From positions 1,092,010 to 1,156,009 of the forward strand of contig FN649748.1 of the NCBI GenBank assembly GCA_000310025.1: DNA of 64,000 nt, given 5' to 3'. This stretch comes from Ectocarpus siliculosus (taxonomy: Eukaryota > Sar > Phaeophyceae > Ectocarpales > Ectocarpaceae). Below, one piece after another: positions 1-12,194 of the stretch (position 1 is the stretch's first letter; each line of letters opens with the position of its first letter). Made by a program: the position numbers and the translations under genes. The notes beneath the pieces are model-generated. The model was not told where the DNA came from and searched no databases. It was given only the letters and a program-made list of their open reading frames with translations.

Positions 1-142
1 TGTTAAGCGTGTGAGTTTCTAATTGAGGAGCATCGACCGCGTCAAAAAAGCGTCTTCGCGAAGGAAATGAAGCCAGAGTCACCGCGAGTCGTTCCTTCTG
101 TCCTCGCTGTCTCTGTCCCTAACTGCCTGTCTGTAACCCTTA

Positions 143-143
143 C

Positions 144-177
<34 letters not shown>

Positions 178-184
178 ACTCTCA

Positions 185-237
<53 letters not shown>

Positions 238-287
238 TCTCTCTCTCTATCTCTCTACCTATCTCTCTCTATATATATATCTCTCTA

Positions 288-318
<31 letters not shown>

Positions 319-343
319 CTCTCTCTGCCCCTCATTTCCCTCT
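143..343. repeat. (CT)n/(TA)n microsatellite
   Basis: About 200 bp of nearly uninterrupted CT dinucleotides with CTAT and short TATA runs. It lies downstream (in gene sense) of the RING exon at 435-538 of the SNF2 gene, so it is probably intronic. The Ser/Leu-only frame across it is a repeat artefact. Confidence 0.95.
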
Positions 344-434
344 CATCTCTCCCTGTCATTCTCTGTCCCTCTCCCTCCATCTCTTCTTGTTCCCCCGACT
401 CCCTTCATTCACCATTTACATACTTGTAGCTCAC

Positions 435-1480
435 CCTTTCATCGTTCGTCGGCAGATGGGGCACTTGGCCTGAGGAAGCTGGATCATGCCCAAGGCGGGA
501 GTCCGCTGGAGCTCGCGCGAGATACACTCACGGCAGAACTGAAGGGCGCCCAAACAAACAGAAGGACGGGGCGAAAAAGCGGGGGAGAAATACGTACGAA
601 AAGAAATAACGAAAAATAGGCAAAAAAATGAAGGACGAGGCGAAAAGAGGAAAAAAGTCCGTATGAAAATGACATAACGAAAAACAGAAACACAAACAAA
701 TGCAAAACCCCCCGGGATGAGGTAGGCTCATGAGCGTGTCTGGATGCCAGAAGCTGCATGAAATTGTTGTTGTTGTCTTTACATGAACAAAAAAAAAACG
801 CTCCCGTCTCCCCTCAGTACCGTCTAATACCCGTACTGGTCTAACTGATCCAGACGCCTTCGGTGGTCACAAGCCAACTACCAACTACCCAAAGAGGGGT
901 ACACCTGTCTGAAACGAAAAAAAGGTGCCATGTTTCTCCGGTAGCTGTAGCTTGGACTAGCCTGCGCGACTGTGGACCAGAGTGTCGGTAATGTTCTTGG
1001 TAGAGGCCAGCATATTACATACTGTACTGATGTATTATAATGTACAATGTATCTGGTCTCTCCAAGAACAAGACAGATACCCTGGTACGCAGTGGCGCAG
1101 GCTAGTCCAAGCTACAGCTACGGGAGCAGAGCAGGCCAGATCGAGAGTGCGTCTGTCTTCGACTGCGGGGATGGTTGTCGCGAAAGGTACAGCGAGCGGC
1201 GCCCGAACGTCCACTCACCAGATGCGCACACTTGGTAACGGTAGGGCGGACTACGCTGCACATGCAGATGGGACATGACACCGGCTCTCCCGCCATTGCC
1301 TTATAGATGGCTAGATACCATGGCAAGTTGTTGCCCGCGGTGATAGCGGCGGTGGCGGGGCGGTTTCCGTGTTCGTCCAAGTACAGTAGGTGCCGCGGCG
1401 CAACGGGCGAGCGGGGGGCAGAAAGCGAGCGGGGGAATTCGAACGACGCCGACAAGGTGGCGGTACGTAGTGGTCGTAAG
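435..1480 (-). other. RING finger (C3HC4) split by an intron
   Basis: Two exons of the SNF2 gene encode one RING. The upstream exon (ending at 1219 with donor GTGAGT) supplies CPICMCSVV...KCAHL. The downstream exon (538-435, acceptor CTTCAG) supplies FCRECISREL...KCPICRR. Joined, the ligands are Cys-x2-Cys, Cys-x-His, Cys-x2-Cys and Cys-x2-Cys, a complete C3HC4 set. An intron of ~680 bp lies between ligand His4 and Cys5. The 5' border of the upstream exon is uncertain because no good acceptor is visible near it. A RING between the two helicase lobes is characteristic of SHPRH/RAD5/RAD16-type proteins. Confidence 0.88.
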
Positions 1481-1873
1481 CGCGTCCACGGACGGTTCAA
1501 CGAGGACGCAGCGAACATGGAGGATACAGAGATAGAGAGGATGTGTGGGTGTCTTTATTTTTGGCATCGACCGCGCAAACCGGCTGACCTCGTGTGCGTG
1601 TGAAAAATGGTCTCGACCGTCACAAGGGACGAGCACAGCGTGCAATCTGGTACAGCGGCGAGCGCTACTGAAGCGGCACATGCTACCACGAACCGACGGA
1701 ATTAACCACAACAACACAAAAAAAAAAAGTTTATAGCCGGTTTTTCTTCCACAACTGCGAACACTTGAACACATCTCCTTCGGATGCTGTGGCGATATCT
1801 CGAACGGCTAGTCTTCCAGTGATGTTATACGTTCAAAAACCACCTCCCTGCCACCACCACCACCACCACCGCT

Positions 1874-1919
<46 letters not shown>

Positions 1920-4900
1920 ACCACAACTACCTTCAAAAAGCACCACCACCACCAACCACAACGATGACGAAAATGCGATACCTTCAAACACCACCACCGA
2001 CAAAAACCTGCACCTTCAAAAAGCACTACACCACCACCAACGACAGCAACCACGACCGCGATACCTTCAAACACCACCACCACCCACCAAAACAAAAAAA
2101 AAAACGCCAGTCCCGCTCACCGCTGAAGCCCGCGACCTGCACCTCCGTGTCCTTCTTGGCCTTGTCGCTTGCAACAAGCAGGTCAACGTACGGCTTCCTC
2201 CGGGTGGAAGTGGAGAACCGATACACCGACCCGGCCTTGACTGCCCCTTCCGACCACTCGCATGCCAGGGTCGCCGATCTCTCTCCGATATCCTTGGGGA
2301 TACATACCAGGGTCATGCAGGGGTGGGAGAAAGTCCAGGATCAGCGACGGGGTTTGGTTTCGGCTCAAAAGACAAAGCGCGGGTGGGGGGGACGGGGGGC
2401 AACGTCGCTGAGTTGTCTGCCCGGGCGGCCTTTGTGCCAGGGTAGTTGAAAACCTAACCCCCAAAAAACGATCCCGGAAATCACCCGGCCATCGTCATTC
2501 CGGCCCACAACCTGAATCGCCTCAAACCATGGACTCATTCATCGTGAAGCACCTCACCTCGATGGTCGCCTCGTTGTCCTCCGAGTTGACGCCCACCCTG
2601 ATCGTGTCCGAGACCTTGAGGAGCTTCCGCACGTCGAAGTCGGCCTGGCCCTCGTCCCTCTTTCTCTTGCCCTTCCCCTTCGTTTTGCCGCTACTGCTGT
2701 TGCTGCTGCCGCCGCCGCTCTCTGCTCCGCCGTCGCCCTGAACAAGCAAAAAAAAAACAAAAAAAATCAGACCTCCGTTCCTACCCTTGCTTTGCTCCTC
2801 GTCTTACACAGCTTTTGCATACACTGTGTGAGCCCTTGTTGTCCCCGGATAGAAAACAGCGGCCCAATGTTAGTGCACGACCCCCAAGCCTACGGCACCA
2901 AGAACTACGACAACAACACCAGCCACACCACCACCACCACCAACGCCAGCTGCAACAACAACAAAAGCAGCAGCAATAGCAGCAGCAGCAGCAAGCAGCA
3001 GCAGCAGCAGCAGCAGCAAGCAGCAGCAGCAGCAGCAATAGCAGCAGCAATAGCAGCAGCAGCAGCAGCAATAGCAGCAGCAATAGCAGCAGCAATAGCA
3101 GCAATAGCAGCAGCAATAGCAGCAGCAATAGCGGTAGCAGAAGCAGCAGCAGCAGCAGCAACAACAACACCACCACCCGCCGTGTGTACCCGCACCGTTT
3201 ACCTCCCCACACCACGCCTTACCTCCGCCACCGACCCGGAGGGGGGTGACGGCGCCGCCGGCAGCAGCGCGGGGGGTGGCGCGACCCCGAAGCGGAGGTC
3301 GACGCTGCCCGTCACGATGTCCGCCTTGGGCTTCAGAACCGCCCACGACCGCGGGACCGGGAGACCTTCCTCCTCGAGCCTGAGACGGCGGGGAAAAGAC
3401 ACATGGGAACGCGCCGGAACAGGCCATAGCACAAACGAAATATGCGGGATAGCAGTAAGAGTTCTTGCCGAGAGGCTTCAGGCAATCACCGCCGCTGGTG
3501 TACAGCAGTCACCTCGACACAACAACAGCCGGGGGGAGGGGGGGCGCCGCGCCGGTGGAATGTAAGAACCTTGCGCAAGACTCAGGGGGGCGAGAGACAT
3601 ACAACGCGGTCCATGTACAACAGCGGAGCCCTTGCCTGTGCTGTAGCTGCGACAGCGGCATCGCCTGCAGCGAGTCCCTGAGCGTGATCTCCCGCCTCCC
3701 CGCCGACGGCCCAGTGACGGTTCCCCTTCCCCTGTTCCCTTTCATTGGCGCCGGAGGAGGGGGGGGGGGGGGGGGGGTGTACTCATAGTCGTGCATGCCG
3801 TAGTCGTTTGACCATTGACCTCGCATCCCTACAAAGCCGGGACGGAGCACGCCGGGTTCTCACCGGACCAGGCTCTCACATCACCAAGCGCGAAGCGCCG
3901 TGAGGTATTTGGCGAGTCGCATGAAGGGTGAGCTGCATCCTGCTAAGGGTGTTCGGCATCTTGTGCTTACTTCCTTGCGTACGGATGACAGCTACGTATG
4001 ACTTAATTTATTTTCTGGTGCTTTCACTTCCAGAGACAGTTGTAAGCACTGTGTAACTGCCTCGAGGGTGCTTGACCATTTTAACACAACGTGGTGCGAT
4101 CATCCCCCGTTGCGCGGAGTGAGGTTTCTCGCCCCCGCACAACATGATCTACTCGACCACCATTATGGTTACCGCCAAAAAAAAAAACGAGGTAAAAAAA
4201 AAAAACGGTAACCTGGTTGCCGAGTTCACGAAGTGAATTGGCTTGTTTTACAACGTCGTTGCCAAGCGACGAAAACCCAATCCCGATGGCAAACACCGAG
4301 TGGGGGGCGGAGGAGGGGGGGGGGGGTTTCCCGGGATGATGTTGAAAAACTTCAAGCGACGGCACACCAACGGCACACGCAGCAACGGATTGGAACCTTC
4401 GACACCATTTACACGGCTGCGCATGTGCATGTGAGAGAGATCAGAGAAAGGCAAAAAACCTCAAGCCAGGGTGCACCAACTACAACACTCCCGGGGCGCA
4501 TGCCGCAGCAGGTTCGAACTTTCGACACCATGCACACGGCGAGGTATGCGTGTGCGTGTGAGAGATAGAAAAGAGACAAAAAGGATGCAACATCAGCCAA
4601 CGACCCTAATCCTGCGAGAGCAAAAAACGAGAAACGAATCTAGGCCCGCGGACAAAGCCAAAAACTAGGCTCTGCCCAAGCCCAAGACATGGACAGCACT
4701 TGCTCGATTCGCCGAAAAAATCGAGATTTTTTTCACCGAAGCGAGACACGATACTCCTGCATCAGAGGACGACGACGGCGACGCTATCAGCAACCACACA
4801 CGCAAAAAAGAACACCGTGAATACGACGGACACCTCGCAGGGCGGAAGCCGAAGTGGCAAGACAGATAGATCCCATTGTTTCAGTCGTTGTTGTCCTCTT

Positions 4901-6515
4901 AACGCCAAGACCAGCAACAGCAGAGGAGACCAGCAACAGCAGACGCAGAAAAGAGGTAAACTCCATGTCGTGGATGGCCGCCTCAAGCGGTCGTTACATT
5001 TCGCAAAAAAGCCAACCATTCAAACAACAACACCACAGATGTGCTCTGGGAGAAGCACTTCACGTGCTCAGCTACACTAAGACCGGTGGCCCATCTCTCG
5101 TTTTGCCAATACTGTGTGGTAGTGGTGGATGCCAATACTCACAAAAAAATGACACAACGAAACACACAGCACAGCACAGCACAGCACAGCACAGGAAAAC
5201 ACAGCAGGGCAACACCAAATCCTCACGGTTGAGTCCGCCCATGTTGCCCGCGCCCTTCTGCGCCAAGCGACGGAGAACTTCCTCCGCTGGGAGCGTCTCG
5301 ATCGCGTCCGCCCTAGCTTTCAGCTCCGCCTGGACATTCGCCTGAAACGTGTCAAGGACAACAGGGGTACATACACACAACGCCGCCGGCGACGGGCGAC
5401 GGGCGACGGGGGGGGCGTGCTCGTACTCTTATGTTTTGCATGCCTTAGCGGTTAGAACATTGACCACGCGTCCTCGAGAGGACGGAGCATTGTTCCCACA
5501 GGACCGATCACCGATGACCAATCGGCGACGGGCGGGGCGAGGTGAAATAATGCAAACGACGCATGCCGTAGTCATTAGACCATTGACCTGGCACGGGAGA
5601 GGTGTTTGCATAGTCGTGCATGCCGTAGTTGTTAGGCCATTGACATCGCATCCCCACAATGCCGGGACGGAGCACGCAGGGTTTTCACCGGACCAGGCTA
5701 TCACATCACCAAGTACGAAGCGCCGTGAGGTGTTCGGCGAATTGCTTGGAAGATGTGCTTCATCCTACTGGGGGAGGGGGTGTATTCTTTGTGGGAAATT
5801 TCTCGTTGAGAACCTGTGGTCATGCTGCTCGGGACCTGGCAACGAGGATTGGAGTGGTCCTGTGGCCCCCCTGTGGAAGTGGCGCGCATCGTATCGATCG
5901 GAGAGAGAACCCTTGGACGGAACTATCTCCGAACTTTCTTTGTCCGGTTTGGTTGGTCTTCTGATGTCCTTGCGACACACCAAGTACTCCATTAGCGTAC
6001 ATCAAGAAACAAACAGAAATCCGACGTTGGCGCCCGGTGGAGGGTTTCGAATGTCGCAGGCGGCATGCACGCTTGTTGTTCACCACGAGAGAGAACAATA
6101 ATAATAACCAACAGCTTCATTGTGCGCTCGCCCGCTTCCTTCGACGACACGCGCACCACCGCAAATCGCCCGCCTACCCACACCCCTGCCACCACCAGGA
6201 CTGAAAAAGCAGGCTGGAAGAAAAACCAAAAACACCGATCGGCATACACACCACCACCACCACCGCCGCAAAAAAGCGCCGCTGCGCTTGCCTGCAGTTG
6301 AGACGCCATGGGTGCCGGCCCCGCCATGCCTCCGACGGGAAGCCACTGCCACAGCGGCTGTACGGGTGCAACCACCTGGATGGATCTCTTGAGCATGTCC
6401 AGCTGATGAACGAAAGAAGACCCCACAGGAAAAGATAGACAGGGAGAGACAGGACACAGAGATAGAGAGAGAGCGACAGAGAGAGAGAGATAAAGACGGA
6501 GACAGATAGACAGGC

Positions 6516-6548
<33 letters not shown>

Positions 6549-7211
6549 AAGAACTTGAACAAAATGAGCACCAACCAGATCGTTCGTATTGTGTTTGTGC
6601 TTGTTTTTCGCGACCAAGCTGTTGCGAAAAAAAAGCGCGTGCGTGCAAAAGACATCGGCAAATGAGAAGGAGCGATGACTTCGTGGCTCCTCGAGGCGTG
6701 ATAGTTGCACATGCGCTACACACGCCTCCTTGTCACTACACCTTGCCGATACAGCACCTCCTTTGGAACGCACCTGCTAATAGCCGATACTGTACCTCTT
6801 TTTGGCCGCAGCCGTTGATGGCTTGTGGGGAAAGAAGGACCGCCTTCTTGACGGGATATTCAGCATCATACGTAAGGAAATAGAACAAGGAGAGGGTACG
6901 CAGACCCTATTCCCTAACCGTAAGCCCAACCCAACTTCCCCGATTGCATGCATTATCCAACATGTTTACTTAATTAATGCAAAAAACCCTGCGAAGGCTA
7001 CTGGGAAATAATCGTCACGTCACACCCCCTGTTAGCCGGAGATGGTAAAAGGGAAAGGTTATATTATAAAAGCCAGATCCAATCGACTCAGGTCAAGGCG
7101 GATTTTCACTGGAAGCAAGCGGCCGCACCAACTAAAACAGCACACCACCACCACCACCACCAGCAACCACCAATAGCAACAGCTCCCAACACCGTGGATA
7201 CACAGCACCGC

Positions 7212-7253
<42 letters not shown>

Positions 7254-10200
7254 CTTCCATCATTACAACACGAACAGCGTTCATCATCGTGGACATGCAG
7301 CACAGCACAGCGGCAGCATCACCGTTACCACCACCACCACCAACTTCAATCGTCGAAATACAGCACAGCAGCAGCAGCAGGAACACCACCACCACCACCA
7401 CCACCACCACCACCACCACCTTCCATCGTGGACGTGTACACCCATATACCAACCTGGCCAAGGTTAACAAGCCCCGGGTGTGTCGAAGCCTTCTGCATAA
7501 GCGCCAGCAGCGACTTGAGCTTGGTGAACTCCCGACGGCCCATGCCATTCGCCTCTGCTCCCCCGGCGGAACCTCCGGCTGAGAAAAAACAAAAGAAAAA
7601 AAATAAAAGGGAATGGTTGAGTCGTCACACGGACCGGATCGACCGAAAAACACAACATGAAGATGCCCGTTAGGGGGTGCTCGGCAGAATGCCGATCAAC
7701 GGGGCCTTCAGGGGTAAAAGCGGATGATATGTGTTTGACGGGCACGCCGCGTGGGGAGAGTACTGGCTCCCGCATGTCGGTCACTCTCTAAGAAATCAAG
7801 GTCTTGAGTCAACCGGGGTTTTCTCTTTCGGCCTCTGACCAAGCTGCCGCCCACAAACAAGGCCGACGAGGCATGTATCACAGATTCTGCAAGGTTGTCG
7901 CATGGACACAGAAAGCCTCCAGTCATCACCACAACTCCGGGTGCATGCACCACAAACACACAACCACCAGATCATGTATGCCGTGGCAGCGCACACGAAA
8001 AAAGGGATCGGTTCCACGCAGGGCGCAAGAGGTTGGTTCTGCACGTTAAGCAGGCTCTGCGTGCCTGTTTCGCTGGGATTGTTTTTCCTCGCTATCACCG
8101 CATCTACCACCACCATCAACAAAAAACGAACAGATGATACCAACGACGATGGCGATGACAACAACAACAACAACAACAACAACAACCAGCAGCTCTCCCT
8201 CCTACCTGAGGACTCTCTTGCAACGTTCTCCTCCATCTTCCGGCACACCGTCGCGCAGAGGTTCTCCAGGTATTTGTAAACATACCTGAAAAAAAAAAAA
8301 AGCGCGCGCACACACAACGTCAGGCTTGTGCACCGAAACAACGCAAGGTTGATGCCGTTGTGCTGTTATTCTTGTGTGGCCATAGCGGTTGCCGTTAAAA
8401 TACCACCACGTGTAAGCTGTTGTGTGGTTGGTGGTTGCTCTTGTTTTGACCCCAAAGCAACGGGAACACACGCCTCAGTTTCCGAGAGCGTGCTAGGAAT
8501 GCTTTCAAAACCACAGCACGCTTCACGCCGTGGACTCGTGTTGACCCTTGAAATGCAGAACATAAAAGAAAACGCTCCATCCAAACGACTGGCGACATAA
8601 TTCCCACCAGGGTGATGGCTGAGTGGCGACACTATTCGCACCAGGGTGGTGGCTGTTTGGGGTGCACGTGAGGGTCGGGCCGGACCATTGAGGAGACCCG
8701 GAAAACACACAGCAGACAGGCCAACTTGGAAACCGCTTTTACTGAATGGGCTCTCGGCAACAAGGGGAGAGCAAAAAAGTGAAAACAAAATTACGGCCTG
8801 TCTAGCATAAAAAAGGGTTTGACCGTGGTCGGTTGCGATGCGTCGATTGAGGTTCTCAATTACCACCCCCCAACAACTTGAATTGTAGCGTCGTCCCGAG
8901 GCAACAAAGGCGCTAGCAACCAACCGCGACTCACCAAGACAGCCAACCAAGGACACAATTTAGGCGGGCGTGGGAAGCGTCCTTCTTTCTATCTTTATCT
9001 TTATTTTGTTTTATTTTGATCGGTCTTCTAGGGCTCTTTTCTCGACCGGTGCGGTAGCTGTTGTTTTCTTTCTATCATTTTGTTTTCTTTTCCGAGTGGT
9101 TTGCACCCTATTAATGTTTTGTTTCCCCGCGGCGTCGTATGTGCCGGTATTGTTGCGACCGCGGGCTCCCCATTTTTTGTGGACTATAGAGCTAATGTGA
9201 GAAACAACAGCAACAACTCACGGCAAACTTATCGCAAGCCCGCACCTGCATCGCCACCATACGAGACAACACAAAGCAAAATAGTCCACCGACAACCACC
9301 AACAGCAACTATATCCACGATTGTTCTCATCGTAATTGGAATAATCAAAGTAAGTATTGTGTTTGTTCTCATCGGAATCAGAATAATATCAGAATAATCG
9401 TTTTTTCCTCATGGGGAATCAGAACAATCAGTACCAACGGCGGTGGCTGGCGCAAACGGCGAACAGGAGTGTGCGTGTGGTCGTTCGTTGGTCACCTGGC
9501 GTGAGGAGCGGAAGCGTTCGAGTACTGGCCCGATTCCACCGCCGAGGAGAACTCCACTCCTCGCCACTCCACCGTGCGAGCGGGGATCTTGACCAAAGGC
9601 CGTCCGTCCACGTACGTCTGCACGCATCGCCGGCGCAAGGAAAAAAGAGGCACAAAGAACAACGTTTGTCAACGCTTGTCGTAAGCTCCTGTCGCTCAGC
9701 ACCGACGCCTTTCGCACCACTATTAGTAACGTCCACAAAGAAGTATACGACACCCATCATGCAGTGCTCGACAACAAAACATCGTACGGTTAGGCACTGC
9801 TACAGCAGTAAAGAGGACAATCGGAATACAACAACCGCAACCAAAAACACTGACAACAAAAAATCGTACAGGAAGGCACTGCAACATCAGCACCAGTACC
9901 CTCTTGAGTGGGAGGGAACCATGGTTATCAAAACCAAAACCATGTTGTTCAAAAGAAAACGAGCCAGTTCTTGTTTCTCCCCCACCGTCTTTGCACACTC
10001 TCTTCCGTGCCAGGCGATAGTGATGGATGAAACCTCTTTCTCTAGATGCGTGTTATTGTGTTTTCGTCCTGCTGTATTGGGTACCCAACAACGAGAGGAA
10101 GACTTTGAAATACACCAAAACGTCCGCGGCCGCGTACTCAAAGGCTCACGACAGCACTAACCCCGAACTCGAGTGGTCCCGGTACAATGTCGGTGAGATC

Positions 10201-12148
10201 CCTCGACACATACGGAACATTCAAGTTGTTTTCGTACTCTGACCAGTGCCCGCTATACTGCCGGTTCAAGGTGCTGGCACCTACCGGCACTATTGCGCGA
10301 ACCACGGCCGTACCTGCGATTTGGAGTGGCGCATCATGACCACTCCAATGAGAGCCCTGAGCAGCTCCAGCGCCCCGTAGTCCTTCGCCTCGAAGGGCTC
10401 CCCGACCTTCTTCTCCCAGAAACCGTCGTTCTGGAGGCTGAACGGCCACACCTGCACACACGGCGGAGGGAGGCAGGACAAGGCTTTGGTGAGTTTTGCT
10501 ACAGTCAGGCTCGACGGCTGTTTGTGACTTTGCTGCAATGAGGCCGGTAATTTTCGCTGCTGCAGTCAGGAAGGGCGGTGTGTTCGACGTTGCTGCAGCG
10601 AGGCGTGTGATATTGCTGCAGTCAGGCAATACGGCGCGTGAGCACCAGCCCATCCATACTCTTGGTTGCGATTCCGACCATCACCACCGTAACGTGCGGT
10701 GTCGACCTTTCCTACAGCTGCAAGAGTCCGATCCTGTTGGCGCGCACATGGAAGGCACCACATACTGCTGTGTACGCAACTATTTAGAGCCAGCGTCACG
10801 GTGAGGAAACAATATACATGCCAGCGAGCGAGCGAGCGAGCGAGCGAGTGAAAACAATCGATGCGCACTTGTCTGGAGACAGTTTAGCCCACAAGGTTCA
10901 CGTTTGTCCCGACTGACCTACCACGGCCTCACCGAAACAAAATCGACGATTCAACATTGTACAAATGGGTATAACTCGCAGTCACGATGGGCGCAGCCCA
11001 ATGCCGGCGATAAGGGGGAGCGTTGTCAACGATGTTGTGGTGATCGGTGCGTCGAAAGTCAGCAATATTTGTGGGCCGAAATCTGGTACACTTGTCCAAT
11101 TTTAGAAGCCGAAGACGCCTCCCACCGAATATACGATGCACCAAATACCCCCGTTCCCATTTTGCCGGTACTCATGGGAAAAAAAAATAAAAGGTCACGG
11201 TAGTCACTGCACTCATGGGAGCAACGTTCATTGTGTTCATTGCGCCCATTCGGTGTAAATTTCACGGGACTCATCTCGCACCCATGGGTCTAAAGCTCAT
11301 CGCACTCACCGTACTCACTGAAACTGTCGTGTTCACTGCACTCATGGGCGCAACGCTCTTCGTGGTCATTGCACCCAGTGGGTGTACTTTCACTGCGCTC
11401 AATTAGCACCCATGGGTCCACAGCTCATCGTGTTCACTACACTTCAGGCGAGCAACGTTCATTTGTGTTCATTGCACTCGACGCGTGTAAAATTTCACAA
11501 ACAATTGTGTCCATGTTCATGTGTTCACCTGGAGGAAGTTGAGTTCCCCGTGCAGGCTGTCGATCTTCCCCGCGATGGGTGTCCCCGATACCATCCAACG
11601 GTGAGAGGCCTTCACCTGATTCGCGTTTTCAAAAGCAGCAAGAGCGAAACAAATTCGACAAAAATGCACATTCTGTTTTCCCAATAGTATTTCGTTTCTG
11701 GTGGATATTTCTGAGAGGAAGCGTTTCTGCAGAAGCATTTTCAAAGACGACAGAGACATAAAAAGCAAGGAAAACAATCTTCACTTAGATGGGGGGTTCA
11801 CGACATCATTCCAACGAAGCTTGTTCCAAATACTGTCCTCTCCAAAATCTAAACCAATACTACTGCATGCATGCATGCATGCAGGTCTACCAAACGACGA
11901 TGACAGCCGGAGCCACCCGCGCAACAGAAGTTACGAAACCGCTCCCCCCCCTCCGTTTCACTCGTGGAACCAACCGCACGACATGTTCGGCAGTGCGACG
12001 AGCCGCCCCCCCTTTCCCTTTCACGGTTCCGGGCACACTCGCTTGCCTGCTGGCACATCTGGGCGATGTTGGTGGTGGCAGTCTTGATCTCCTGGCACTC
12101 GTCCAGGACACACCTGTGAAAGTTGATCTACATCATCAGCATCAGCAT

Positions 12149-12194
<46 letters not shown>

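Noticed and set aside
67-429. 120-residue plus frame of Ser/Leu/Tyr
   Set aside because: It is the translation of the CT/TA microsatellite.
2781-3565. Long overlapping frames (poly-Ala, poly-Gln, poly-Leu, poly-Cys) on both strands
   Set aside because: Triplet repeats keep all frames open. The real coding part here is only the SNF2 exon 3379-3223.
5992-6773. Minus frames of 200-243 residues
   Set aside because: They cross the GA repeat with Ser/Leu runs. Only the 27-bp candidate microexon inside is worth noting.
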